Below, piece after piece: positions 10,301-35,636 of a stretch of DNA of 64,000 bases. The notes beneath the pieces are model-generated. The model worked only from the letters and a program-made list of their open reading frames with translations, was not told the DNA's origin and did not search any database. The translations under genes were made by a program, and so were the position numbers. The DNA comes from Chrysaora quinquecirrha (taxonomy: Eukaryota > Cnidaria > Scyphozoa > Semaeostomeae > Pelagiidae). The stretch is taken from positions 2,434,679-2,498,678 of the forward strand of contig JACTAT010000015.1 of the NCBI GenBank assembly GCA_014526335.1, given 5' to 3'. The number at the start of each line of letters is the position of its first letter. The stretch's first letter is position 1.

Positions 10301-13300
10301 ACATTGGTTGGTGAGCAATGTTTGCAATGTTTGCACTTCAAATGTTTGACAAATAATGATTGATCGTTTCGCCATGACCTAACTTACCAAAGTTTGGAAT
10401 GCATTTTCCCTTGATCCAGAGATTCGCTGCCGTGTCTTTTTCATTCATTGGAATCTCCGTTGTTGATTTCCATGTTTTACCAGTTTGTATCAAAAGCCTA
10501 TCACCGATGCCCTTATCTTTTCGGTTTGGTGCATTGCAAATGGTCTTTGGATCAGTGAAATAGGCAGTGAGGTGGTATCTATTGTTCTCTATGGGCATCA
10601 TGTACTTGCGTTTCTCTCACGCTAGCGAATCTATAATCACTACTGTGGTGGATAATCACTACTGTGGTGGTACTATTTGCATACTGTGGTGGCAGTTTTG
10701 GCGTACTGTGGTGGATAATCATTACTTGTGGTGGTTTACTATACTTGCGGCGGTGGCAGTTTTGGCGTACTGTGGTGGATAATCACTACTTGTGGTGGTT
10801 TACTATGCTTGCAGTGGTGGCAGTTATGGAGTACTGTGGTGGTTTACACTACTGTGGTGGTACTACTGTTGCGTACTGTGGTGGTAGTTTTGCGTACTGT
10901 GGTGGATAATCACTACTTGTGGTGGGTTATAATGCTATATGTGGTGAATACGAAATCATAGCAAAACTCTATAGATCAAGCAAGGAAAAACCACAAAATC
11001 CACCACAGTACGCCAAAACTGCCACCACCGCAAGCATAGTAAACCACCACAAGTAGTGATTATCCACCACAGTACGCCAAAACTGCCACCACCGCAAGCA
11101 TAGTAAACCACCACAAGTAGTGATTATCCACCACAGTACGCCAAAACTGCCACCACAGTATGCAAATAGTACCACCACAGTAGTGATTATCCACCACAGT
11201 ACGCCAAAACCGCCACCACAGTATGCAAATAGTACCACCACAGTAGTGATTATCCACCACAGTAGTGATTATAGATTCGCTAGCGTGATTCACGATTTGA
11301 GGAAATTAATTGAATGCATAAATTAATATAATTAACATACTGCTGCTTGGATACCAGCTATGTGTCCATTTGAATCAAATATGAGCATATCCCCATAGTT
11401 GTCTTTCAAACGATATCGATTGCCTCTGAATATTTTGTGCTCTAAAAATGTGAATAATTTAAGTCAAGGAACTTGAAATAAATGTGTTTTGTTGGAAGCA
11501 AGGAAACAGAACTTGGCGCTCACGCTTTCCGTCAGTGTTTACCAATATACCCTGCAGCCAAAGTCAAGTTAATGTTGATTCTGAGAGGGGTTTGGGGACT
11601 TTTCACGCCCAGTTGAATTTATCTCCTACAAATGGCTGCGGAGGCTGAAGGTGATTGGCACTCTTGGACGCCGGAAGGACTTAGCTAGGGGCGAGGGGGG
11701 AGAAGCAGAAGTTGGGACAAGAGCAGTACTTCAGTACGACATTCGTTAGGTCATTTTGGCACGTTCATGCTTGATTCGTTTGGTCAGTTATGCTTTGTTT
11801 ATTTCCCGTGATAGGACTTACTAGTAGATCTCCATGGAAGCAAGATACTAATAAACAGTCCCTAAACAGTACCGTCGAGAGGGGGTCCAGCAGGGCCAGA
11901 GTTCCAGGCCCGCGAAAATTGAAGTTCCCTAAGTGCTTCCCCTATAGAACCGTAATAAACCCACCGTTGCATTTTTTGTTGTCAGTTTTTCTCCATCCCT
12001 GTCTTATTGCATCATTCTCTGTCATAGGAAGATCCTCAGTTCCGGAGAAATAGCCTGGTAACGAGACTGAATAGAAAAGGTTTGTCAATCATGATTATTT
12101 CCTGAAATCATATCTTGATTATTATTATAATCTCATGATGTCCATGATGACATGACCATGATGAGTAATCATATTGAACAATCTTAGGTATTATATGTCC
12201 GAAAATCAAAGAACATTCATTTTTCTACAAGAAACTTTGGTCCACCAGTTAGAGTATGGTTCCTCAGAGTTTGACACTTATAATGTAGGGAAATGTTCTG
12301 GAAGAGTTTCTTAACTCCCCAAGAATAAAATTGTCTGAAACTATTATGGATAGCGTATTGTAAAAAAAGGAACTATTGAGGAACTTTTTGTACTACATGG
12401 AAATCAAAAGAGGTCCAAAAATGTTTGGAACTAGGCTTTGAGCTAGGTCTTTGTGAAATAAAACGCTTGTAACTTGCGTTATCAAGTTCAAAATTTGAAA
12501 CTTGCAACTTACTGCTTAGTTTGTCCCAAAAAGCTTTCTTCTGCACTAAAAACAGACAAAATATATATAGAAATTAAAAGTTATCGATTGAAATGAAGAA
12601 ACGAGGAATGAAGAAACACAGAAAAGGTCCGAATTTTTGGCGCCAAAATCTTGCCCCCGAACTTCGTTGTTTTCTAACAGCCAATCGGATTGCGATTTGC
12701 GAACAAAATGGAATTTGGATCCGATATTATCACAGATGAATGTTTAACTGAAAACCACAAAGACTAGGAGCATGAAAATGAGCAATTAGACCAAAATCAA
12801 TGTTAGTGCAAAACGAAATTCATACTAGGATTTTTTTAAATGTCAAAAGGCCAAATATTGTTTGTTGATTTTGATATTGTTTACAGTGTATTCCAACTAC
12901 ATTGTTCATTAACTATGCATTGTCCGACTTCTTACACTTAAATTTTATTTATTTCCATTTATATTTATCAAGTTATGCAATAAAATGTAGTCTTAAAATG
13001 ATAGTCCCTCCCAGTATTGATTTTAAGACTTAATAGGCAGGGAATTTTCCACTACAATCTAAGGATCTGGGTAACCAAAAATTTTAATGCTTAGAATGAA
13101 AGTATATATATGTGGGATCAAAATTCCGAGTTGGGACATTTTTGAAAATCGGCTGTTGTCACGTGGCAGTGACGTAATTGACCGAGCAACAAGTCACGGT
13201 CAGAAAAAAGTCAACTTTTTCGAAATTTAAATCCAGCTACATTTTTGGATAGCTCCTTCAAAGTTATTTCGACTTTGTAAAAGAACTATAGCCCTAAAAT

Positions 13301-16300
13301 GCATGGTTCAAAAGTTATAGGCGTTTAAAGTTGCATTTAATCAGGGGGTAACGTCGTATACTTTTACTAGTATGTTTGTCTGTTTCAAATAAATGAACAA
13401 AAGTGAGCGTAAAATAAATACCAAGTGTGACTTCTGCTTCTATTACAGCTATTTTGTGGCACATTTTGTGCTACAAATCGAGGGCTTTTAGATGAATTAT
13501 TGAGCATTTTGGTCATTCGATGTTACCCCCGACTTTTTGAATTTTGAATTTCCTTGTTAGTTTAAAGCTATTTAATTTGCAGAATATACTGGAAATGTCC
13601 AATATTCATTCTCTAGCAGGTTTGGCCATTCACTGAGTTGCAAGAATCACATGGTCCCTACCTACAGGTAGCACTAAGATCCGTAATAGAAACGATATAC
13701 GTAGCTAAGAACATACCTCAGCAATAAAAAGTGATCAAGGTAGCCACTCGTCACAAGAGTCCTCGTTAGACATAAAGTCAATATTTCTTGTCCTTTACCG
13801 CACAGTCATTCGTATCAGACTCTCTATCCCCTTCTTCTCCGCTGTTGATAATCAGTGTTTCTACCATCGCGCTATCCTCTGCTGCATCGGATATCGTTCG
13901 CTTGTTCGGCGGCAGATCGTCTAAGCCTGTTTTTTTCTTCCCCTCCGTTTTTGAACCTGTTTTCGAGCCTTTTTCTTGGGGGGGCGCTATTCTGAATCAC
14001 AACTGTCGTAATCACCCGAACATCCATCTCTTGCTTTCCTCCCACGAGTGCTTTTAACCAATGGCGGAAATTGATTGTCTACGAACCTAACCGGCTTCAT
14101 ATCTCCATCCCCAATCTTCCATCAACATTCCCCCAAGTCAAGATGATTAATGTTCCTTTGCCTGCAATGATACCACACATAAGCCTGACAATGAGCTCGT
14201 TTGATAACTGGGGGCCAATCGATGACTTGTTTTTCAAGCTTTTGTACAAGCGAATTCTTTCTTCTACGTAATCTTCATTATCCTTGCCAGAATAGATCAC
14301 TGAACGCACAATCTCTCTGACGTTGTTAATAACATCTTCAGTTAGCTTTCTGTCCTGCTCAAGTGACTCGAGCAAACCCAGCTTTGTTTTGTCTGCAAGA
14401 ACCTTTTTGAAGATACGAAGTTTACCAGTTCGATAGAAGTATGATGTCGTATCGCAGCCTGTAATTGCGTGGAAAGCGGAACACACCGAGCAAATATCTG
14501 ATCCAAAGGAATCACAGATGACACCAGTGTCTGCATATTTCTCAGCATCCTACTTCAGAACCATTTATGTCTAACATGGTATTGAGAATATGCCCACACC
14601 AACAGCACTAACACATCGGTGTCTTTGGCAACAATGACCACATCACAAAGTGTTGCATATGAAGACCACTTCAAAGCATAAAGAAGTAACGCTGCGTGGT
14701 AAACGACTACACAGTGAACACGTCAGAAATCGAAAGAATAAGCTGCGTGGATATGGGGTAGATCCTTTCTCAACTGGTTTTCCGAAACATATTTCTCGTG
14801 GAAATAAAATTGACGATCTCATCGTTAATGACATGCTACGAGCTCCTGAACTTGGTATGGTACAGTTTAAATCGTTCATTGAAGACAGGCTGGTAAAGGA
14901 ACGGTGAATTTCTTTTCACCGATCAAGCGAAACAAGATACAAACAGGAATTAAAAAGAAAAAAGACACCAAAAGCTATGGAAGTGTTAAAAGAAGATTGT
15001 CAGGCGTTTGGAACTATTGTCCCAAATTCACTAACTTTGGAAGAAGCTTTCCAGTACCCGATTACTTCTGTACCTTTGTCTGTTTCTTCACCAGATGAAA
15101 ATTTGCGTCATTCGGAAAAGGCAACTTTTCGTAATTACCTTATAGAGGCGTCGAATGCCACATCAAAGGTGATACCAAAGAAAGCACCCTGGTTTGTAGA
15201 TGGAATGGCAGCAGTGCAAACATTAAAGTCAAAGCACACTTATGGGGAATGGATGGAGGGCCTCCTTCGGTTCATCACACCACCAAACACATTTCCACGA
15301 GAAATATATTTCGGAAAACCAGTGGAGAAAGGATCTACCCCATATCCACGCAGCTTATTCTTTCGATTTCTGACGTGTTCACTGTGTAGTCGTTTGCCAC
15401 GCAGCGTTACTTCTTTATGCTTTGAAGTGGTCTTCATATGCAACACTTTGTGATGTGGTCATTGTTGCCAAAGACACCGATGTGTTAGTGCTGTTGGTGT
15501 GGGCATATTCTCAATACCATGTTAGACATAAATGGTATCTGAATATGATGCTGAGAAATATGCAGACACTGGTCACCCTGTACAATGTATGTGCAGTACC
15601 GTGGGGGATGTTCAGTACCGTGGGGGATATTCAGTACCGTGGGGGCATACCATGAGTCGTGTGGGGAGGCATCTCTGAGTACCGTGGGGGATATTCAGTA
15701 CCGTGGGGGCACATCATGAGTCGTGTGGGGGATATTCAGTACCGTGGGGGCATACCATGATTCGTGTGGGGGCATACCATGAGTCGTGTGGGGAGGCATC
15801 ATGAGTTGTGTGGGGGATATTCAGTACCGTGGGGGCATACCATGATTCGTGTGGGGGCATACCATGATTCGTGTGGGGAGGCATCTCTGAGTACCGTGGG
15901 GGATATTCAGTACCGTGGGGGTACATCATGAGTCGTGTGGGGGATATTCAGTACCGTGGGGGCATACCATGATTCATGTGGGGGCATACCATGAGTCGTG
16001 TGGGGAGGCATCATGAGTCGTGTGGGGGATATTCAGTACCGTGGGGGCATACCATGATTCGTGTGGGGGCATACCATGAGTCGTGTGGGGAGGCATCTCT
16101 GAGTACCGTGGGGGATATTCAGTACCGTGGGGGCACATCATGAGTCGTGTGGGGGATATTCAGTACCGTGGGGGCATACCATGATTCGTGTGGGGCATAC
16201 CTTGGAGTACCGTGGGGGATATTCAGTACCGTGGGGTAAATCATCCTTTAGATTCATTAAATCATTGCTGAAATCACGGATGACAGACGGGGGCACATTA

Positions 16301-18616
16301 TTAGGCTACTAAAAGCTCTTGGTTCTCAACTGTCGACGAGCCTGAATTCTTATTCTTATCCGAATTGGAATGCGATCTGAAGACACTACATCCTCGATGT
16401 GCCGGAAATAGGGAAGGTTAACAAATTTCCTACAGATCACGCAGAGAAAATCAATGAAGTCCTATTTCCGTTCTACAGTAATTCCAATACTTTACATTCG
16501 AAAGCAAATCCAAAACTTTCAGATAAATTTTGTAAGCGCTGCGAGTTATTACAGTAAGCAAAACAGGAATACAAAAATGTCTTTTCCAGAAAGTCCTGCA
16601 CCAGGCTTTTCAACATTTAATTCATTCGAAAGATTGAGTGAAGATCGCAGTTATTTAGTGCTACCCACGTTGCCAAAGCCCTTTACAAAGACTCCATCGA
16701 CCCCTTCGACAATTACCCAAGACAAAGACGATTTTCATGCCGATTTGTACGAGGATGCCCAAAATGTCTATGAAAGCCAAGATTCAAGCCAGCGCACCTA
16801 TTGGAATCTGGATGATGATCTTTTGAAATGATCTTTCCTGAGAAAGGAAGCATCGCAACCAGCAAATGTGCAGCTTATCCAGATTCCAATAGGTGCGCTG
16901 GCAGATCTTGGCTTTCATCATCTGTGATTCCTTTGGATCAGATATTTGCTTGGTGTGTTCCGCTTTCCACGCAATTACAGGCTGCGATACGACATCATAC
17001 TTATATCGAGCTAGTAAACTTCGTATCTTCAAAAGGTTCTTGCAGACAAAACAAAGCTGGGTTTGCTTGAGTCACTTGAGCAGGACAGAAAGATTGTCAG
17101 GCTCATGTATGGTATCATTGCAGGCAGAGGAACATTAATCATCTTGACTTGGGGGAATGTTGATGGAAGATTGGGGATGGAGATATGAAGCCGGTTAGGT
17201 TCGTAGACAATCAATTTCCGCCATTGGTTAAAAGCACTCGTGGGAGGAAAGCAAGAGATGGATGTTCGGGTGATTACGACAGTTGTGATTCAGAATAGCG
17301 TCCCCGAAGAAAAAGGCTCGAAAACAGGTTCAAAAACGGAGGGGAAGAAAGAAACAGGCTTAGACGATCTGCCGCCGAACAAGCGAACGATATCCGATGC
17401 AGCAGAGGATAGCGCGATGGTAGAAACACTGATTATCAACAGCGGAGAAGAAGGGGATAGAGAGTCTGATACGAATGACTGTGCGGTAAAGGACAACTCA
17501 AGTGACGAAAGTGAATGGGAAATATTGACTTTATGTCTAACGAGGACTCTTGTGACGAGTGGCTACCTTGATCACTTTTTATTGCTGAGGTATGTTCTTA
17601 GCTACGTATATCGTTTCTATTACGGATCTTAGTGCTACCTGTAGGTAGAGACCATGTGATTCTTGCAACTCAGTGAATGGCCAAACCTGCTAGAGAATGA
17701 ATATCGGACATTTCCAGTATATTCTGCAAATTAAATAGCTTTAAACTAACAAGGAAATTCAAAATTCAAAAGTCGGGGGTAACATCGAATGACCAAAATG
17801 CTCAATAATTCATCTAAAAGCCCTCGATTTGTAGCACAAAATGTGCCACAAAATAGCTGTAATAGAAGCAGAAGTCACACTTGGTATTTATTTTACGCTC
17901 ACTTTTGTTCATTTATTTGAAACAGACAAACATACTAGTAAAAGTATACGACGTTACCCCCTGATTAACTGCAACTTTAAACGCCTATAACTTTTGAACC
18001 ATGCATTTTAGGGCTATAGTTCTTTTACAAAGTCGAAATAACTTTGAAGGAGCTATCCAAAAATGTAGCTGGATTTAAATTTCGAAAAAGTTGACTTTTT
18101 TCTGACCGTGACTTGTTGCTCGGTCAATTACGTCACTGCCACGTGACAACAGCCGATTTTCAAAAATGTCCCAACTCGGAATTTTGATCCCACATATATA
18201 TACTTTCATTCTAAGCATTAAAATTTTTGGTTACCCAGATCCTTAGATTGTAGTGGAAAATTCCCTGCCTATAAATTCTTACACCGGAGTCCTAAGTTTT
18301 CCTTTGTCACAAAACGTTAACTCTTTAAAGCATAAGATCCTCCCTCCAAAACACTATATAACTCTATCGTCAAACTTATGTCTACCTACACACGCTGTAA
18401 AATGCCGTACAGCAATGAAGATTTTTATCTTGTATGCCCTTTATCTATATTATTATCGTGAAAAACTAAATATTAAGTTTTATTATATTACGCAATTATT
18501 GAGCAATTTGGTATATAATTAATTATCATGCATTTACCTTTTGGCTTCCAGAGCCATGCAGTTGATACACCAATGCAAAAAGCTAGAAAAATCAACGATA
18601 TTTTCAAGCCCTTCAT
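7362..18616 (-). CDS. Secreted protein of unknown function, six exons
   Basis: Minus-strand exons, in order: 18616-18538, 12545-12513, 11441-11341, 10604-10388, 9474-9314, 7472-7362 (TAA). All introns are GT-AG, every junction phase agrees (1,1,0,1,0), and the total is 702 nt, giving 233 residues. Residues 1-20 are a signal peptide (MKGLKISLIFLAFCIGVSTA), so the protein is probably secreted. The mature part has five cysteines (about 94, 139, 157, 208, 232), one NVS glycosylation site (150) and no membrane segment. Recognisable stretches include YGDMLIFDSNGHIAGIQ, YHLTAYFTDP and YSNGKLNGFG. I do not recognise the family. The 5' edge of exon 4 (10604) is the least certain, because a foldback element abuts it and the pyrimidine tract is poor. 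Intron 1 holds a 5.2 kb palindromic transposon. The gene diverges from the kinase gene starting 680 bp away. Confidence 0.75.
7925..9050. repeat. GAA/AAG polypurine tract, about 1.1 kb
   Basis: The plus strand is almost entirely A and G in GAA, AAG and GATGA triplets, with T and C only as scattered interruptions. Long ORFs on the minus strand (F/S-rich) and plus strand (K/E-rich) are products of the low complexity. It lies in the last intron of the secreted-protein gene. Confidence 0.9.
9105..9287 (+). mobile_element. tRNA-like SINE (family 1), copy 1
   Basis: This begins GAAGGTGCTGTGGCGTCGTGG and carries an A-box-like word (TGGTGTAATC) and a B-box-like word (GATTTGAGCCC). It ends near GACTGGCGCTAAACACC followed by a CACCTTCA-rich tail. 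Similar copies lie at 26565, 28132, 35043 (minus) and 53073 (minus), with a fragment at 23112. The shared length is about 180 bp. A tRNA-derived SINE is inferred from the boxes. Confidence 0.65.
10083..10379. mobile_element. MITE, CCCTGGCCAAACGATCAAACA family, copy 1
   Basis: The left end CCCTGGCCAAGCGATCAAAC and the right end GATCGTTTCGCCATGACC are inverted versions of one terminus. Inside, words such as TTTGTCAAACAT alternate on both strands, so the element folds back on itself. The right end stops about 8 bp inside the intron from the splice donor of the 10388-10604 exon. Other copies lie at 22400, 22638, 27520, 35268, 51200 and 61548. Confidence 0.6.
10609..11290. mobile_element. Foldback element with CACGCTAGCGAATC ends and repeat arms
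   Basis: The terminus CACGCTAGCGAATC is mirrored by GATTCGCTAGCGTG at 11290. The arms (about 10623-10945 and 10995-11275) are tandem arrays built on ACTGTGGTGGATAATCACTA and inverted relative to each other. The core is about 50 bp and contains ATAGCAAAACTCTA. A degraded relative with the same core lies at 60371-60617. I found no target-site duplication. It sits directly upstream (in gene sense) of exon 4 of the secreted-protein gene. Confidence 0.75.
14097..14486 (-). pseudogene. Transposon protein fragment (HAITGCDTTS type), left arm
   Basis: An open minus-strand frame begins SAFHAITGCDTTSYFYRTGK. The CDTTS motif is typical of a large family of uncharacterised animal repeat-encoded proteins that also carry a PIN-like domain; this placement is from memory. 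A Lys/Glu-rich helical stretch follows, up to a stop at 14097. The C-terminal part continues in other frames toward 13750, so the copy is broken. The inverted counterpart in the right arm (about 16930-17190) has an internal deletion. Confidence 0.55.
14650..15290 (+). pseudogene. Transposon protein fragment, central region
   Basis: Reading rightward, successive frames give a Lys/Arg-rich stretch ending IEDRLVKER (to 14905). After a stop comes an SPIKRNKI-type stretch. The frame from 14977 holds LTLEEAFQYPITSVPLSV and PWFVDGMAAVQTLKSKHTYG (to about 15290). This order matches the middle of the same family as the CDTTS fragment (before the PIN-like region). The frame is interrupted and runs into the inverted arm at 15291, so it cannot make the full protein. 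Remnants of the PIN-like region (VIVAKDTDVLVLLV) lie just beyond, at about 15455-15500. Confidence 0.5.
15574..16245. repeat. Tandem array, CAGTACCGTGGGGG units, half of a foldback element
   Basis: This begins CACCCTGTACAATGTATGTG, a variant of the terminus of the 4588-6091 foldback. It continues as tandem units of about 20-25 bp containing GATATTCAGTACCGTGGGGG, CATACCATGATTCGTGTGGG and CATACCATGAGTCGTGTGGG. Larger blocks also repeat at about 225 bp. No inverted second arm is present. The array interrupts the right arm of the palindrome exactly where the left arm is continuous, so it is a later insertion. Confidence 0.7.
16246..16917. other. Right part of the nested insertion, with a small hairpin
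   Basis: A plus frame at 16454-16831 reads 125 codons with a Ser/Pro/Thr- and Asp-rich product (internal MSFPESPAPGFSTFNSFERL). I do not recognise it and cannot say whether it is expressed. Positions 16772-16813 and 16877-16916 are inverted repeats around CGCACCTATTGGAATCTGGA. The rest shows nothing clear. Confidence 0.4.
17000..17573 (+). pseudogene. Transposon protein C-terminal fragment, right arm
   Basis: After the truncated CDTTS region, the strand encodes an acidic, charged tail (TGSKTEGKKETGLDDLPPNK, then SDESEWE). In a neighbouring frame it ends EDSCDEWLP and a TGA at about 17573. The last step needs a one-base frame change, so this copy is broken. The same sequence is present inverted at 13745-14060 in the left arm. 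Confidence 0.45.
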
Positions 18617-19295
18617 CTTGCGTAATCGTCTCCTATGCTATCCTATCCTTGGTTGAAAGTGCAAATGAGAGAACGAGATGAAGAAAAAAATTCCAGAAAA
18701 GGAAGTTTCGTATTTCGTGTTACATTTTCAAGACAATTGGAGTTCGCTGTGTGCAATTTATCGAACAATAGTTGAACTTTGATCCATCGAACGGAATGGA
18801 GAATGCCCTCACGCCATTCTGGGTGTGGTCGTTCTCATAGAGGGGAACCTGCAAATGACTGTGATTGCTGTGGACACTGTGATGCAGTTGTAGTAGTTGT
18901 GTTTCCTTACAGAAAACCGAACCTCTAGGGGACCCGAGAGTATATAGATGACCCTTACATGTACAGGGGTTTGTCCCCGAGGTTTTGGAACCCACACTTT
19001 TCTTTGGAAATTTTGTACCCCTAATCGTAAGAAGATAGAGAAGGAAGGCCACACCCTTCTCAGAAAAAGCATTTTAATTTATTTTTCTGAATTCAGCTAT
19101 GGAGCTATGGAACAACTGTATGGACCTTGAAATCCTGATTAATAAAAAAGGCCATGTATGTACCCAGGAATTTCGGCTCTACCCATTTTGACGTCATAAT
19201 ATGACGTGGTCTGATAGATCGATAATTGATTAATTATTACGTCATCAATCAACATTTAATGATCGATGAAAGCTATTTGATAATTACTTGAAAAG
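18617..19295. promoter_or_regulatory. Divergent intergenic region
   Basis: This 679 bp region separates the divergent ATGs of the minus-strand secreted-protein gene (18616) and the plus-strand kinase gene (19296), so both promoters should lie here. I see no strong TATA box. The ORFs inside (for example 18720-19052 minus) have no splice or family support. Confidence 0.45.
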
Positions 19296-33973
<14,678 letters not shown>

Positions 33974-35042
33974 AGACACAGAAGAGCAATGGCACAAAAG
34001 AGTTCTAAGATGAAAGAAGGTAAGAGACTGAATACTCAGAGAAACAATTTATAAAGTTACAAAATGGTATTATTTATTGAAATATGTTGCTTTATTTATC
34101 TATGCGCATCTATTTATATGACGTTTTCGATGCTTTCCTTCATGAAAAAGCAGATGGGAAGATGCAATTTGCGATTGGCCTCTCTAGTCATAAAATATTT
34201 ATCCAAATGACCCGATTCTGTGATTTTCAGGTGCAGAAAATAGCTACGGTTTTAACAGTTTTCTTTGTAGCTACATCCGATTAAAAAGACTTTTGCTTTT
34301 CGATGCGTGTTGTTTGCGTAATATCTCGATTTAAAAGGCTAATTTTCGATTGACACTTTGCAGCAAGCTGCACATTAAAGATCGTTATCCAAAAATGATA
34401 ATTTTATGCTTTCAAAAAGCTTGAATTTCGCTGAAATCCAGGTGTGTTACTGTGATAACTAACAGATTTTGGATCTGTAAGAGTGTCTTCCACTAATGAT
34501 TTTGCTCATTGTTGGTTTTGATGACTGGAGTTCTGTTCAACGGAAAGAAAAACCACTTCGATCTGAAAGGTTAGTTTCTTTTGAATTTACTTTCTTAGTT
34601 ATCTCTTCAGATCAAAAAGGGCTCTATATATAAATGTATATATACATTTTTATAGCGGTATGTTTAGTGCAGGGTCTAGAAAAAAGTGGGACCTTCCTTT
34701 GGCAAAAAATTGAAGGCATCCAAGGGCCTCATGATTCAAGATATTGCTTTGTTAAACAAACTCATGTTACTACGATTACAACCGTAATATGCTTCAATTT
34801 CATCAAAATTAGAATCCCTCATTTACAAACTCAGAGAATGCAGCCAATGTTAGCAGAAAAAGTCTTTCTAAATTAAATTTTTTACAAAAATTACTTGACC
34901 TTCCTCAAATTCAAAAACACAAGGCAAAACCTCCTCTGGCTTGCAGCCACCAGTTTTTCTGGACTCTCGTTTCGTGTTTTGTTGATATTATTGTTAGTTA
35001 CTGTTAGTTCTAGGGTTAGTTTTATGCTTAGCTTCAGGATAA
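33974..35042. other. Region downstream of the kinase gene, nothing recognised
   Basis: This probably includes the kinase 3' UTR. I saw no AATAAA close to the stop, so the transcript end is undetermined. If the GT at 33964 is a donor, a further exon could lie at about 34232, but in the required phase it meets a stop within four codons. Confidence 0.4.
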
Positions 35043-35215
35043 GTGAAGGTGAAATAGTGATTTAGCGCCAGTCACTAGGATCTCAGTAGTAGGCTAACTA
35101 ATCGAGACCTCGACCCTGGCCGTGATGCTACCGTGGCTGGGCTCGAACCTTGACCACACTGAACTTCTGACACCACGAGTCAGGTGGATTACACCACAAA
35201 GCCACAGCACCTTCA
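35043..35215 (-). mobile_element. tRNA-like SINE (family 1), copy 4
   Basis: This is a minus-strand family 1 copy. The complement of GTGCTGTGGCTTTGTGGTG lies at the right end and the B-box-like word is GGTTCGAGCCC. It is immediately followed by a MITE. Confidence 0.6.
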
Positions 35216-35267
35216 GGATAGCCTTAGGGTAAGCGGTACGGTTAGTGCTAGTGTTAGTATTAGACAC

Positions 35268-35543
35268 TAGTTACACGGTCAAACATTGTTTGTCAAACAT
35301 TTGAAATTTGCTTTTTAACCGAATGCTTGACCGTTCGGCCACGTCGTCGAACTTTCCTTAAAAACATTTTTGTTTGCGACAAGCAGAAAATATTTTTGAA
35401 AATGAATTTTCGAATTTTTTAATGTTTTTGAATGTTTGTGAAGTTTTAAAGATATTGTCTAGCAAATTCTGTTTGTCAATGTTTTGTGACAAGCAAATTT
35501 CAGATGTTTGACAAACAATGTTTGATTGCTTGGCCAGGGCCTT
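35268..35543. mobile_element. MITE, CAAACATTGTTTGTCAAACA family
   Basis: The left end has GTCAAACATTGTTTGTCAAA and the right end CAATGTTTGATTGCTTGGCC with AGGGCC. The ends are inverted relative to each other, and the AT-rich interior is self-complementary. Confidence 0.55.
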
Positions 35544-35636
35544 AGTGTGAGCGCTGAGCACTGCGGTTGCTTTTGGTTCAGCATTGCGGTTGTGTTTGGT
35601 GGTTGATGTTGCTAGATATTTCAATGCGATAACAAA

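Larger units (their letters stand above)
13033..18272. mobile_element. 5.2 kb palindromic transposon with decayed coding sequence
   Basis: The left arm 13033-14805 and the right arm 15291-18272 are inverted copies that diverge slightly. The outer ends are ATAGGCAGGG and CCCTGCCTAT. The left flank overlaps TTAA and the right reads TAAA, a possible but imperfect duplication. The centre (14806-15290) is single-copy. The right arm lacks about 155 bp present at 14190-14345 and carries a 1.34 kb insertion at 15574-16917. Both arms contain broken pieces of one protein, described separately. The whole element lies in intron 1 of the minus-strand secreted-protein gene. Confidence 0.8.

Noticed and set aside
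18720..19130. ORFs between the divergent secreted-protein and kinase genes
   Set aside because: They are short, overlap on both strands, have no splice support and lie in the presumed promoter region.
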